From contig NZ_AUEG01000001.1 of NCBI RefSeq assembly GCF_000425865.1, positions 248,001-312,000 on the forward strand: a DNA stretch of 64,000 bases, read 5' to 3'. Of this stretch, positions 46,829 to 56,711 are shown in pieces. Positions within the stretch are counted from its first letter, which is position 1. Each line of letters begins with the position of its first letter. The position numbers were made by a program, and so were the translations under genes. Source of the DNA: Lacticigenium naphthae DSM 19658. Its GTDB lineage: Bacteria > Bacillota > Bacilli > Lactobacillales > Carnobacteriaceae_A. The notes under the pieces were generated by a model. It saw only the letters and a list, made by a program, of their open reading frames with translations, ran no database searches and was not told where the DNA came from.

Positions 46829-49102
46829 CTAATCATTTTCACCATCTGGCTTAGAAATATTTACTACTCTAGGCTTGCTTCCCTCAGAAGGACCTACTAT
46901 ACCACGCATTTCCATTTCATCGATCATACGAGCTGCTCGATTGTATCCAATTCGAAAACGACGCTGAAGCAAAGAAATACTCGCTGTCTGCATATCTACG
47001 ATTAATTCAACTGCATCATCAAACAATTCATCTTCTGCTTCACCCTGTGCAGTTTTAGGCTCTTCTTTTGGAATCATTTCTTCCACATAATTAGCTTCTT
47101 GTTGGTTCTTGACAAAGTTGACGACAGCTTCAACTTCATTATCTGAAATAAATGCTCCCTGGACCCGAGTCGGTTTGTTTTGACCCATAGGTTGAAAAAG
47201 CATATCCCCTTTCCCTAGTAATTTTTCAGCCCCATTTGCATCTAAAATCGTCCTTGAATCAGTACCACTTGAAACAGCAAAAGCTATTCTTGATGGAACG
47301 TTTGCCTTTATGATTCCAGTAATAACATCCACACTTGGTCTTTGAGTAGCTAAAATCATATGTATTCCAGCTGCTCTTGCCATTTGGGCTAAGCGAATAA
47401 TAGCATCTTCTACCTCATTACTTGCAACCATCATCAAATCAGCCAGCTCATCAACAATCACAACGATAAATGGGAGTTCAGGCAGAATTTCCTCAGCCTC
47501 CTCATTCTTATGTTTGATAAATTTATTGTATCCCTCCATGTTTCTTGTTCCACTAGCTGCAAACAGTTCATACCGTCTTTCCATTTCTTGAACAACCTTT
47601 TGCAAGGCTTGAGCTGCTTTTTTAGGATTGGTTACAACTGGGGTCAACAAATGAGGAATCCCATTATAGACATTCAGTTCTACCATTTTGGGATCGATCA
47701 TCATCAATTTAACTTCATTCGGTTTTGCCTTCATAAGCAAACTAGTAATTACCCCATTGATACAAACTGATTTACCACTACCTGTTGCACCAGCGACAAG
47801 TAGATGGGGCATTTTGGATAGATCTGCCATAGAAATTTGCCCTGATATATCTCTCCCAAGCGGTACTTCTAACATTTTTTCTTTATTTTTCGTTTGACTT
47901 TCAATCACATCTTTAAAAGAAACTAAACTGACTTCACTATTAGGAACTTCGATACCAATCATCGCTTTCCCAGGAATAGGTGCCTCCATTCGGATATCCT
48001 TGGCTGCTAAGGCCAATGCGATATCGTCTGTTAGTCCTACGATCTTGCTCACCTTTACGCCCGTAGCAGGCTGAATTTCATACTTTGTAACAGCCGGACC
48101 AAGATTAGCTTTGGTGACAGTAGCATCGACTCCGAAACTTTGAAATGTTTCTTCTAATTTCTCTACATTTTTTTGAATAAGGGAATATTCTTGGGACTGA
48201 TCCGTCGGTTCTATTCTATCCAATAGCGTAACTGGCGGTAATGCATAGTCCTCATTTTCAACTTCTCCATTAATCTCAAAATCAACATTAGAATCCTCTG
48301 CTTCATTATTTTTCACTTCTGAAGATTCTTGATAGCTATTAATTTTTAGTTGGCTGGGTTCGATTGTTGCTTGCTTCACGGATTCTTTTTCAACAAACTG
48401 TTTTTTGTCAGATATGCCCTCATTATTTGACTGTTGTTTGTTCTTATCATCTTGCACTACTTTTACTTTTTTGCGACTTTTTCTTTCAGAAAATGATAGA
48501 GCTGCTCTCATTTTCTCTGCAAAAATCTTTCCTGTTTTTTTCGAAAAATCAAAAAAATGTTTAGATGTTTGTTTGTATGGTAATTCGAACAATAAAATAA
48601 TACCACTAGAAAACAATAGAAGTGTAATGAGAAAAGTTCCTATGTGAGAAAACAAAAAATAGCTCACACCATACATAAGAGCACCAATCATTCCTCCACC
48701 TAAAGATTGTGTTAACGTATTTCCTAAAAAGTCTGCTAAAAAAAATCTCCAAGTAGCTACGATTACATTTAGCTGCGGATTAATTACAGGTCCAAAAAGT
48801 CGTGCATGTAGAAAAACAAGTAAGCTGATAAATAGTAAGCTAACTGCAAAAACTTTGTTTTTTGATAGTGTAGGGCTCTTCCCTTTGAACAAAAAAGCAA
48901 TTCCAAAAACAATTCCCAGTATACTTAATACCATATATGCTTCACCTGCAACTAAACGATACATATTAGCAGCTAGTCGACCAACAAATCCCCATCTAGT
49001 TAAAGAAAAGAAACTAATAACTGTCAGAAGCAAACCGAGTACTTCGAAGGGAATCATCCTATTCTTTTTTCTAGGTCTTCCTCGTTTCTTTTTCTGGGCC
49101 AT
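46829..49102 (-). CDS. ftsK: DNA translocase FtsK/SpoIIIE family
   Basis: 757 residues. A basic start (MAQKKKRGRPRKK) is followed by about four to five membrane helices (about 16-170), a charged linker (about 175-275), a RecA-like motor (about 300-670; Walker A GATGSGKSVCING, Walker B FIVVIVDELADLM) and a C-terminal winged-helix gamma domain (about 690-745, ASISLLQRRFRIGYNRAARM) that reads KOPS/SRS-type sequences. It moves chromosome ends through the division septum. It appears to be the only complete FtsK-type translocase in the window; a remnant of the second, soluble type (SftA) lies at 2469-2924. Divergent from acyP. Confidence 0.95.
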   Translation of the reverse strand: MAQKKKRGRPRKKNRMIPFEVLGLLLTVISFFSLTRWGFVGRLAANMYRLVAGEAYMVLSILGIVFGIAFLFKGKSPTLSKNKVFAVSLLFISLLVFLHARLFGPVINPQLNVIVATWRFFLADFLGNTLTQSLGGGMIGALMYGVSYFLFSHIGTFLITLLLFSSGIILLFELPYKQTSKHFFDFSKKTGKIFAEKMRAALSFSERKSRKKVKVVQDDKNKQQSNNEGISDKKQFVEKESVKQATIEPSQLKINSYQESSEVKNNEAEDSNVDFEINGEVENEDYALPPVTLLDRIEPTDQSQEYSLIQKNVEKLEETFQSFGVDATVTKANLGPAVTKYEIQPATGVKVSKIVGLTDDIALALAAKDIRMEAPIPGKAMIGIEVPNSEVSLVSFKDVIESQTKNKEKMLEVPLGRDISGQISMADLSKMPHLLVAGATGSGKSVCINGVITSLLMKAKPNEVKLMMIDPKMVELNVYNGIPHLLTPVVTNPKKAAQALQKVVQEMERRYELFAASGTRNMEGYNKFIKHKNEEAEEILPELPFIVVIVDELADLMMVASNEVEDAIIRLAQMARAAGIHMILATQRPSVDVITGIIKANVPSRIAFAVSSGTDSRTILDANGAEKLLGKGDMLFQPMGQNKPTRVQGAFISDNEVEAVVNFVKNQQEANYVEEMIPKEEPKTAQGEAEDELFDDAVELIVDMQTASISLLQRRFRIGYNRAARMIDEMEMRGIVGPSEGSKPRVVNISKPDGEND

Positions 49103-49245
49103 ACTTTCTCCTCATTTCTAATTTATATTCTTGTTTATTATACACAAAATCACTTTGGATAGTAACAGGGTTGGTATTTTTGATTTATATAAAAGACGTG
49201 ATAAACTATAAGTATAACTTTACAATTCGAAAGGGAGTTTTTTTG

Positions 49246-49635
49246 ATGGCCTCATTATTTGATAAATTTATGAAGAAACAAAACACCAAAAACTCTGATC
49301 ATTCATCAACTTCTACTATAGAATATCTAAACGAACCACCCTCTGATTCACAAGAGGTCAGTATAGAAGTTCGAATATTCGGTCGTGTTCAAGGGGTCGG
49401 ATTTCGTTACACAACAAAACAACTTGCTGATGAGTTGGGAGTCGTTGGACGAGTGAGAAATGAAAATGACGGTTCTGTGTATGTCCAAGGATCAGCAAAA
49501 AAAAATATTATAGACAAATTCATTACAGAACTAAGCAATTCTCCCTCTCCGAGTGGCAGAGTAGAACATCTGGAAGTGAAGTACATCAAAGAACAAGACA
49601 TTAAAGATAAAGATGATTTTAGGATAACTAATTGA
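49246..49635 (+). CDS. acyP: Acylphosphatase with N-terminal extension
   Basis: 129 residues. The acylphosphatase domain is at about 45-129: EVRIFGRVQGVGFRYTTKQ carries the catalytic Arg, and VRNENDGSVYVQG the catalytic Asn. It hydrolyses acyl phosphates such as 1,3-bisphosphoglycerate. The first 40 residues (MASLFDKFMKKQNTKNSDHSS...) are polar and not part of the usual ~90-residue enzyme. ATG 49246 has AAGGGAG upstream; earlier in-frame ATGs lack it. Directly upstream of yidC, as in other lactic-acid bacteria. Confidence 0.92.
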   Translation: MASLFDKFMKKQNTKNSDHSSTSTIEYLNEPPSDSQEVSIEVRIFGRVQGVGFRYTTKQLADELGVVGRVRNENDGSVYVQGSAKKNIIDKFITELSNSPSPSGRVEHLEVKYIKEQDIKDKDDFRITN

Positions 49636-49714
49636 AAAAAAATATTTTATACTGTATAGTTTACAATAGTATTTTAATTTCACTATTACAAACTAACATA
49701 AAGGACAGTGTAGA

Positions 49715-50659
49715 ATGAAAAAACGTACAAAAAAATTACTGTTATCCACCTCTTTACTTAGTCTCATGCTCTTTTTATCAGGATGTATGCGTTTTGACGA
49801 TTCAGGAGATCCAACAGGATTTGTTTATGATAATTTAGTAGTTCCCACCCAAGAAGTTATTATTTGGTTGGCAGATTCACTCGGTGGAAGTTTCGGTCTA
49901 GCGATCATTGTAATTACCATCGTTGTCCGACTAACTATTTTACCTCTAGGTCTAAGTCAGCAAAAGAAAACAACAACTCAACAAGTTAAAATGGGTTCTG
50001 TAAAACATATCACCGATGAAATACAGGCTGAGATGAAGGCCGCACAGACCCCAGAAGAAAAGCAAGAATTACAAAAGGAACTTATGCAAGTTTATTCAGA
50101 AAATAATATTAATCCAATGGGCGGGATAGGTTGTTTACCATTGCTCATTCAATTACCAATTTTTACTGCTATGTTTCAAGCAATCAACTTATCGCAAGAA
50201 ATAGCTCAATCTACCTTTTTTGGAATTTCACTGGGTGAGAGGAGTATTCTACTAGCTGTATTAGCAGGTGCTGTTTATTATCTCCAATCGCGTGTTATGA
50301 TGGCAGGAATGTCTGAAGAACAGAAACAACAATCAAAAACAATGATGTTATTAAGTCCTGTTATGATTTTGTTTTTCTCTTTGACTGGACCAGCCGGATT
50401 ATCTCTTTACTGGTTAGCAGGCGGAATCGTTGCAATAATTCAGTCTTATATAACTAATAATTACTACAAACCCAAAATTGAAGCTGATATCAGAGAAAAA
50501 CAAGGGGATACCACCCAAGTAACCCGAAAGAAATCTGAAAGTTTACCAAAAAGAAAAGATGTTACGCCCCCAAGAAATAAAAGAAATGCAAAATCGACTT
50601 TTGAAACTAAAGATAACTCAAAAGGTAGAAATGCAGGTAAACAACAAAAAAATAAATAA
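49715..50659 (+). CDS. yidC: Membrane protein insertase YidC (lipoprotein type, OxaA2-like)
   Basis: 314 residues. A signal peptide ends in LSGC with the lipidated Cys at residue 24, then comes the 60KD-IMP/Oxa1 domain with five membrane helices (GSFGLAIIVITIVVRLTILPL, NPMGGIGCLPLLIQLPIFTAMF, GISLGERSILLAVLAGAVYYL, MMLLSPVMILFFSLTGPAGLSLYWLAGG). The conserved Arg in VVRLTI sits in the groove. It inserts membrane proteins with or without Sec. The C-terminal 55 residues are basic (KK, RK, NK), typical for ribosome contact. Terminator follows. Confidence 0.96.
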   Translation: MKKRTKKLLLSTSLLSLMLFLSGCMRFDDSGDPTGFVYDNLVVPTQEVIIWLADSLGGSFGLAIIVITIVVRLTILPLGLSQQKKTTTQQVKMGSVKHITDEIQAEMKAAQTPEEKQELQKELMQVYSENNINPMGGIGCLPLLIQLPIFTAMFQAINLSQEIAQSTFFGISLGERSILLAVLAGAVYYLQSRVMMAGMSEEQKQQSKTMMLLSPVMILFFSLTGPAGLSLYWLAGGIVAIIQSYITNNYYKPKIEADIREKQGDTTQVTRKKSESLPKRKDVTPPRNKRNAKSTFETKDNSKGRNAGKQQKNK

Positions 50660-50663
50660 CCAA

Positions 50664-50697
50664 AAAAGCAGCTAAGGGAATCCCTTAGCTGCTTTTT
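50664..50697. terminator. Bidirectional terminator between yidC and the histidine kinase
   Basis: GCAGCTAAGGG and CCCTTAGCTGC pair around a 3-base loop; T runs on both strands. The kinase stop codon (50697-50699) abuts it. Confidence 0.93.
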
Positions 50698-52250
50698 CAT
50701 TCGGCTTTGTTGGTGGTCTTTTTATCGCTATCCCCTTCGGTTATAGGAAGTATAATACGAAAAACTGAGCCATAATTTAATACGCTTTCTGCCCAAATCT
50801 TCCCACCGTAACCTTGTATAAGTTCTTTTGCAATAGATAAACCTAGCCCATTTCCACCTTTATGTCGACTTCTTGCTTTATCAATTCTATAAAAACGATT
50901 AAAGATTTTTTCAGTATCTTCTTCAGACATTCCTTCACCAAAATCTTGAATCGCAATTTGAGCCGTCGTTCCTTCGGTTGCAATAGATACATGAACTTCT
51001 TTTCGATCTCTAGAGTATTTCACAGCATTATCCAACAGAATTATCAATATTTGCTCTAAATGATTTCTATAAATCGATACATTTATTTCTTTTTCGGTTG
51101 CGTCGTCTAAATTAAAAATAAAATCTTCATGAATCATTCTAAAATTATTTACAGTTTGCATGATCACTTCTCTAAGTGGGGTGCTCTCATTTTTATAATG
51201 AATTTCAACCTGTTCTGCTCGAGAGAGATCTAACATTTCCTGTACTAATTTTTTCATTCTGCCAATTTCTTGTAAGGATGCTTCTAAAGATTCTTCCAGC
51301 ACTTCCGGATCATCTTTTCCCCATCTATTCAATAATTTTAAATGACCTTCTACAACAGCAACAGGTGTGCGTAATTCGTGAGAGACGTCCTCAACGAATA
51401 ATTTTTGGTTTTCAATATTTCTTTGCATTCGATCTAGCATATCATTATAAGCGTTTGCCAGCTCTGTCAACTCGTCATTGCCGCCACCCACATCGATTCG
51501 TTCTTCTGATTGAGGATCTTTACGAATAACGTTAATAGCTGCAGTCATCTTTCTAATCGGATTTAAAAAATTTAGTGCAAGCAAAAAACCGAAAATCCCA
51601 CTGAAGACTAAAGCAATAATACCCGTAACAACAATGGCAAATAAAACACGATCGGTTAATTCGTGAAAAGCAACCAATTCATCAATGATCTGTACATTCC
51701 CAATTTTTTCATTATTCATAGAGGAATAAACTGGTGTTGAGGCAGACAAAATAGTCCTTCGATTTAACTGTAAGGTTTCAATTTCAAATTGTTCTGTGAT
51801 GATCCTTGTTCTATCACTTGGAACAGACTCATAGACCAAACGATTTTGATCATTGTAAACCCGTATCACAATTCCCTCACTATTGATTCTTGAAAAAAGA
51901 GACTCTTGATACGGTACATTTTCTCCTATCGGTAGGTTCCCTTGTCCTAATGATGGATTTACTGAATCCTCCTCATTATCCGGAGTAGGATTAATAGCAG
52001 ATAAAATATCCTCTTCTGTGAGTGGTCCAGAAAAAATAATTAGCCTTTCAGATACAGTCGCAGTCATCTCTTGAAGATTTTCTCTTTCATTTTCTAACAT
52101 CATTCGTTCAAATCCGAAATATAAAATAGAAGAAAACAAAGTGTACGCTAAAAAAATTGCTACCGCTGTCCCGATCGTCCATTTCCATTTTAAAGAAATT
52201 CTTCTAGTAGACTTTTTTTTATCATCTATTTTAGAAAAAAATGTGTTCAC
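50697..52250 (-). CDS. Sensor histidine kinase (LisK/EtaS-like)
   Basis: 517 residues. Membrane helix 1 (about 27-47), an extracellular sensor part (about 50-190), membrane helix 2 (about 192-222), HAMP linker, a HisKA domain with the phospho-His in SHELRTPVAVVEG, and an HATPase domain (NAVKYSRD, FGEGMSEE, GGNGLGLSIAKEL). It probably senses envelope stress and phosphorylates the regulator next door; LisRK of Listeria and EtaRS of Enterococcus are the closest by architecture. The start is GTG 52250, which overlaps the regulator's TGA (GTGA), so translation is coupled. Confidence 0.93.
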   Translation of the reverse strand: MNTFFSKIDDKKKSTRRISLKWKWTIGTAVAIFLAYTLFSSILYFGFERMMLENERENLQEMTATVSERLIIFSGPLTEEDILSAINPTPDNEEDSVNPSLGQGNLPIGENVPYQESLFSRINSEGIVIRVYNDQNRLVYESVPSDRTRIITEQFEIETLQLNRRTILSASTPVYSSMNNEKIGNVQIIDELVAFHELTDRVLFAIVVTGIIALVFSGIFGFLLALNFLNPIRKMTAAINVIRKDPQSEERIDVGGGNDELTELANAYNDMLDRMQRNIENQKLFVEDVSHELRTPVAVVEGHLKLLNRWGKDDPEVLEESLEASLQEIGRMKKLVQEMLDLSRAEQVEIHYKNESTPLREVIMQTVNNFRMIHEDFIFNLDDATEKEINVSIYRNHLEQILIILLDNAVKYSRDRKEVHVSIATEGTTAQIAIQDFGEGMSEEDTEKIFNRFYRIDKARSRHKGGNGLGLSIAKELIQGYGGKIWAESVLNYGSVFRIILPITEGDSDKKTTNKAE

Positions 52251-52939
52251 TGTCTCATCACGTATCCTGTTCCTCTAACTGTTTGAATATAACTTTCTTC
52301 ACCTGGAACATCAATTTTATTTCTCAAATAGCGTATATAAACATCTACCACATTTGTCTCGACTTCCGTTTCGTAGCCCCATACTTTATTCAAGAGGACT
52401 TCTCTTGAAAGAACGATATTCACATTTTCCATTAGTTCAACTAGCAATTCATATTCGCGTTTTGTTAATTCAATCACTGTTTCATCTCTTCTAACAATAC
52501 GATTTTCCTTTTCCACAATTAAGTTCTTAAAGGTAACAGTCGTTTGTTTACGCGAACTTTCTTCATTTTCAATTGTGATACGTCTTAGCAATGCTCGCAT
52601 ACGTGCTAGTAATTCTTCGATTGCAAATGGCTTAACAATGTAATCATCTGCTCCATGATCTAATCCTGAAACTCTATCGATAACAGAATCTCTTGCAGTC
52701 ATCATGATGATCGGAACTGTACTCACTTGTCTAACCCTACGACAAACATCAATCCCATTTAATTCTGGCAACATTAGGTCAAGTAGGATCACATCCCACT
52801 CTTCAGATTCATCTAAAGCCGCTTCCAACCCTGTTCGTCCATTGAATCGAACAGCCGTTTCAAATCCTTCATGTTTCAACTCTAATTCAACAAACCGAGC
52901 TAAATTTTTTTCGTCTTCAATAATTAAGACTTTTCCCAT
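52247..52939 (-). CDS. OmpR-family response regulator (LisR/EtaR-like)
   Basis: 230 residues. The receiver domain has the acidic pair EDE, phospho-accepting Asp54 (LLDLMLPELNG) and Lys in KPFAIEELL; the C-terminal winged helix (about 130-230: LTKREYELLVELMENVNIVLSREVLLNKVWGYE, VVDVYIRYLRNKI, TVRGTGYVMR) binds DNA. Start at ATG 52939, with an AGGTAGG site about 9 bases upstream; an in-frame GTG at 52948 lies within that site. Cotranscribed with the kinase. Confidence 0.94.
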   Translation of the reverse strand: MGKVLIIEDEKNLARFVELELKHEGFETAVRFNGRTGLEAALDESEEWDVILLDLMLPELNGIDVCRRVRQVSTVPIIMMTARDSVIDRVSGLDHGADDYIVKPFAIEELLARMRALLRRITIENEESSRKQTTVTFKNLIVEKENRIVRRDETVIELTKREYELLVELMENVNIVLSREVLLNKVWGYETEVETNVVDVYIRYLRNKIDVPGEESYIQTVRGTGYVMRQ

Positions 52940-53086
52940 TGATGACACCTACCTTATACATTTTAGAATACGAATACTTTCTCATATAGTTAGCATTAGT
53001 TTACCATAGTTTTTTAAATATAAGAATGGACTCTTCTTTTTTTTGATTAATTGTTTAAGCACAAAGACAAACTAGCGTAAATAAAT

Positions 53087-53114
53087 AGAAATGGCAGTCT
53101 AGACTGCCATTTCT
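53087..53114 (-). terminator. Palindrome after gnd
   Basis: A perfect 28-bp palindrome (AGAAATGGCAGTCT and its complement) with no loop bases beyond the centre, followed on the minus strand by a weak T-rich run. Terminator of gnd. Confidence 0.7.
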
Positions 53115-53139
53115 AAAAAAATATATTCAACGTAAAGAA

Positions 53140-54579
53140 TTAATCAGTTTTTATTTGACCATCATTTCCGTACCAATCAAAGTGATAAGATCCTTCTTTA
53201 TCTGTTCTTTCATAGGTATGTGCTCCGAAATAATCTCTTTGTGCTTGGATTATATTTGCTGGTAAACGTGCGGTTCTGTATGAATCATAATATGCGATAG
53301 CAGAAGAAAATGCTGGAACTGGAACACCAGATTTTACAGCTATACCTACTAAATCTCTTATCGAATCTTGATAATTCTTAGTAATGTCTATAAAGTAATC
53401 ATCCAGTAAAAGATTCTTTATTTCTGGAGAACGATCATATGCATCGGTGATTTTTTGTAGGAAACGTGCACGTATTATACAACCCGCTCTAAATATTTTG
53501 GCAATTTCACCATACTTTAGATCCCAATTGTATTCTTCACTTGCTGTTCTCATTTGAGCAAATCCTTGAGCGTAACTCGTTATTTTACTAAAATATAAAG
53601 CCTGGCGAATTTGTTCGATCAAGACTTTTTTATCCCCATCAATTTTATATTCAGCAGGTTTTGGAAGAACTTTACTTGCTTCAACTCGTTCTTCTTTCAT
53701 TGCTGAAATATAACGTGCGAATACAGATTCTGTGATTATTGGTAACGGTATTCCCAAATCTAATGCACTTTGAGATGTCCACTTACCAGTGCCTTTATTC
53801 CCTGCTCGGTCCAAAATAATTTCAACCATTGGCTTTCCTGTTTCGGAATCAACCTTGGTCAATGCATCTGCGGTTATTTCGATAAGGAAACTATCAAGTT
53901 CTCCGGTATTCCATTCTTTGAATACTTCAGCAGTTTCATCAATAGATAAACCGACCACTTCACGAAGCAAATGATAGGCTTCAGCAATTAATTGCATGTC
54001 TCCGTATTCTATTCCATTATGCACCATTTTCACATAATGTCCTGCTCCATTTGGTCCAATATAGGCGACACACGACTCTCCATCACTAGGAGCTTTTGCT
54101 GCAATTTTTTCTAAAATAGGAGCCACTAAGTCATAAGCTTCTTTTTGTCCACCAGGCATGATTGCTGGTCCTTTTAATGCACCTTCTTCTCCACCCGAAA
54201 CACCTGTGCCGATGAAGTTGATTCCTGACTCAGCTAGTTCTTCACTTCTTCTCATAGTATCTTTAAAGAAAGTATTTCCTCCATCAATCAATAAATCACC
54301 TTTTTCTAAAAAAGGTAGTAATTGTTGAATTACTGCATCAGTACCTTTACCTGCCTGCACCATCAACATAATTTTTCTTGGTTTTTCTAACGATTCAACA
54401 AGTTCTTCTAAACTGTAAGTAGGGACTAAATTTTTGTCTGGATTTTCATTCATTACATCTTCTGTTTTCGATGTCGTACGATTGTAAATTGAAACAGAAT
54501 ATCCTCTGCTTTCAATATTCAAAGCTAAGTTACGCCCCATAACAGCCATTCCGACTACACCTATCTGTTGTTTGCTCAT
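53140..54579 (-). CDS. gnd: 6-phosphogluconate dehydrogenase, decarboxylating
   Basis: 479 residues. NADP-binding [15 protein letters not shown] at the N-terminus, substrate motif [19 protein letters not shown] and catalytic helix [13 protein letters not shown], ending in the all-helical domain with [10 protein letters not shown]...HFDW. It converts 6-phosphogluconate to ribulose-5-phosphate and CO2 with NADPH in the oxidative pentose-phosphate path. GAGGAGG ribosome site. Extended -10 promoter at 54629-54637. Monocistronic. Confidence 0.98.
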   Translation of the reverse strand: MSKQQIGVVGMAVMGRNLALNIESRGYSVSIYNRTTSKTEDVMNENPDKNLVPTYSLEELVESLEKPRKIMLMVQAGKGTDAVIQQLLPFLEKGDLLIDGGNTFFKDTMRRSEELAESGINFIGTGVSGGEEGALKGPAIMPGGQKEAYDLVAPILEKIAAKAPSDGESCVAYIGPNGAGHYVKMVHNGIEYGDMQLIAEAYHLLREVVGLSIDETAEVFKEWNTGELDSFLIEITADALTKVDSETGKPMVEIILDRAGNKGTGKWTSQSALDLGIPLPIITESVFARYISAMKEERVEASKVLPKPAEYKIDGDKKVLIEQIRQALYFSKITSYAQGFAQMRTASEEYNWDLKYGEIAKIFRAGCIIRARFLQKITDAYDRSPEIKNLLLDDYFIDITKNYQDSIRDLVGIAVKSGVPVPAFSSAIAYYDSYRTARLPANIIQAQRDYFGAHTYERTDKEGSYHFDWYGNDGQIKTD

Positions 54580-54628
54580 TAAAGAATTTCCTCCTCTATT
54601 TTTTATTGCTTATTCAGACTTCCTTATC

Positions 54629-54637
54629 ATTTTACCA
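54629..54637 (-). promoter_or_regulatory. Extended -10 promoter of gnd
   Basis: TGG followed by TAAAAT on the minus strand about 50 bp before the gnd ATG; no clear -35. Confidence 0.5.
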
Positions 54638-54729
54638 AAAAAACCTTGTTTTAGGAAACGCATCCTTTTATTCATCAGTTGTTCCAAAGTGTAAAAATAT
54701 CCCGTTTTATTGAAAGCTAGCTAAAACAT

Positions 54730-54758
54730 TTGATAGTCAACGGAATATAGTGTAAACT
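54730..54758 (+). promoter_or_regulatory. Promoter of the DUF4044 gene
   Basis: -35 TTGATA (54730-54735), 17-bp spacer, -10 TAAACT (54753-54758). Confidence 0.7.
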
Positions 54759-54791
54759 ACTTAAAGGAAATCAAATGGGCAGGTGAAAAAA

Positions 54792-54917
54792 ATGGAAAAC
54801 AAACACAATCAAAAAAAGAAAAAAAAGACTATGTCTAAAGTTTTTGTCTGGATAATGGTTATAATGATGACAAGCTCTATTTTTGCCTCATTACTCAGTA
54901 TACTTCCTGCTTTATAA
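54792..54917 (+). CDS. DUF4044-type single-helix membrane mini-protein
   Basis: 41 residues. A basic head (MENKHNQKKKKKTMSK) is followed by one membrane helix (VFVWIMVIMMTSSIFASLLSIL) with a short tail. This matches, from memory, the small DUF4044 proteins of lactic-acid bacteria; function unknown. It is easy to miss because of its size, but it has a clear promoter, ribosome site AGGTGAAAAAA before the ATG, and its own terminator. Not co-directional with recN or gnd. Confidence 0.8.
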   Translation: MENKHNQKKKKKTMSKVFVWIMVIMMTSSIFASLLSILPAL

Positions 54918-54941
54918 ACAAAATAATAAAAAAATTTTTGT

Positions 54942-54987
54942 GAACCCTGGATCCGTAATTATTTACGTATCCAGGGTTCTTTATTTT
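54942..54987. terminator. Bidirectional terminator between the DUF4044 gene and recN
   Basis: GAACCCTGGAT and ATCCAGGGTTC pair around a short AT-rich middle that can extend the stem; T runs follow on both strands. Confidence 0.92.
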
Positions 54988-54988
54988 T

Positions 54989-56689
54989 TTATTTTATTCT
55001 TTTTGCTTCATTTTTCAATTCTCGGGCTGTTTCCATAGTTAACTTAGTTATTTTCGTTCCTGCTAGCATTCTTGCTATTTCTTCTATAGCTTCTTTTTCT
55101 ATTAATTCATTTACATGCGTAATAGTTCTGTTTTTGCTTTCTTCTTTTTCAATCAAAAGATGCTGATCGGCCATAGCAGCAACCTGTGGAAGATGAGTAA
55201 TACAAAGAACTTGTGAATGGGAAGCAACAGAATATATTTTATTCGCAATTGCTTGAGCAACTCTTCCACTCACCCCAGTATCCACTTCATCAAAAATAAT
55301 ACTCGTAACTCCTTGCGATTTTGAAAATATTGTTTTCAGTGCCAAAATCATTCGAGAAAGCTCTCCGCCTGATGCGGTTTTATTTAAAGGTTTTAACGGC
55401 TCTCCAGGATTGGTAGAAACATAAAATTCCACAAAGTCCAACCCTTTTATGGTAGCATTTTTCTCGTTTAATTCGTTTACATCCTGTTTGAATTTCACTT
55501 CAAAGACAACTTTTTCCATATATAATTCTTTTAATTGTTCTTGAATTGATTTTTTTAACCTTTTTGCGATTTTTCTTCTCTCAGATGATAGCTCCTTGCC
55601 ACTTTCTATCACTTTTTTGGTAGCTAGGGCTAATTTCTTCGATAAGTCATCCATTCCTTCTTCTCTATTACGAAGCTTTTCTAGTTCCAACTGTGCTTCC
55701 CTAGCATAACTGTTTATCTCAATAATAGAATTGCCATATTTTCTTTTCAGCTGGTGAACGACTTCTAGTCTTTCTTCAATTTCGTTCAATCGTTCTTCAT
55801 CATACGCCAATGAATCCAATGCATGATATAAATCACTAGCTGCCTCTTGCAATTGATAAAAACTAGTTGAGACTAATTCTGCTATTCTTTTGTATTCTAC
55901 ATTCATTTCTTCTATAGACTGTAATGATTGCATAGCTTGCCCAATTGCATCCAAGCCATTTGTTTCATTTCCTTGGATAGCATCATAACTTGAAGAAAGA
56001 GATTCCATAATTTTTTGGTAGTTGGCCAAACGGGTTCGCTCTTCTTTTAGTTCTTCTTCCTCATTATCATTTACCAATGAAGCCGCTTCAATTTCTTCTA
56101 ATTGAAAGGATAGCATATCAATTCGTTGAGCTGCTTCTTGTTCATTATATTGCCATTCATTTAACTGTTTGTTTAAAGAATGATATTCATTGTAATAAGA
56201 TTGATATTCTTTTTTTAGTCGGACAAGTGCATGTGATCCAAATTGATCTAGTAGTTTTAAATGTTTTTCAACATGCATCAATTCCTGATGCTCATGCTGA
56301 CTGTGAATATCGATCAGGGATTCTCCAATCTTTCTTAATGTAGAGATTGTTACAATACTCCCATTGACTCGACATACATTTCTACCATTTGCATAGATTT
56401 CTCTTTGAATCATTATGACACTTTCATCGTATTCGATACTTTCTTGTAGTAATATTTTTTTTAATTCATCATTTTTTTCAGAACTAAATATACCCTCTAA
56501 AGAACATTTTTTTTCGCCAAAACGAACAAATTCACTAGATCCTCTTCCGCCTGCTAATAAACCGACCGCATCAATAATAATTGATTTCCCTGCCCCGGTT
56601 TCACCTGTAAGGACAGTCATCCCTTTTTTGAAAGATAATTCTAATGTTTCAATAATGGCAAAATTTTTGATAATCAATTCTTGGAGCAC
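54989..56689 (-). CDS. recN: DNA repair protein RecN
   Basis: 566 residues. SMC-like ATPase: Walker A GETGAGKSIIIDA near residue 32, coiled-coil arms (about 160-360), signature TASGGELSRMILALK and Walker B IIFDEVDTGVSG. RecN is recruited early to double-strand breaks. The start is GTG 56689 (GGGGG 9 bases upstream); the first residues LQELIIKNFAII are the conserved start. Following argR is the standard Firmicute order; only 22 bp separate them. Confidence 0.96.
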   Translation of the reverse strand: MLQELIIKNFAIIETLELSFKKGMTVLTGETGAGKSIIIDAVGLLAGGRGSSEFVRFGEKKCSLEGIFSSEKNDELKKILLQESIEYDESVIMIQREIYANGRNVCRVNGSIVTISTLRKIGESLIDIHSQHEHQELMHVEKHLKLLDQFGSHALVRLKKEYQSYYNEYHSLNKQLNEWQYNEQEAAQRIDMLSFQLEEIEAASLVNDNEEEELKEERTRLANYQKIMESLSSSYDAIQGNETNGLDAIGQAMQSLQSIEEMNVEYKRIAELVSTSFYQLQEAASDLYHALDSLAYDEERLNEIEERLEVVHQLKRKYGNSIIEINSYAREAQLELEKLRNREEGMDDLSKKLALATKKVIESGKELSSERRKIAKRLKKSIQEQLKELYMEKVVFEVKFKQDVNELNEKNATIKGLDFVEFYVSTNPGEPLKPLNKTASGGELSRMILALKTIFSKSQGVTSIIFDEVDTGVSGRVAQAIANKIYSVASHSQVLCITHLPQVAAMADQHLLIEKEESKNRTITHVNELIEKEAIEEIARMLAGTKITKLTMETARELKNEAKRIK

Positions 56690-56711
56690 GTATCAAATCC
56701 CCCTTTGCCAA

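Noticed and set aside
51176-51529. Plus-strand frame of 117 codons
   Set aside because: Antisense to the histidine kinase gene, no supporting start signal.
53087-53114. 28-bp palindrome considered as a regulator binding site for the LisR-like gene
   Set aside because: Its place after the gnd stop codon with a T-rich follow-up makes a terminator more likely.
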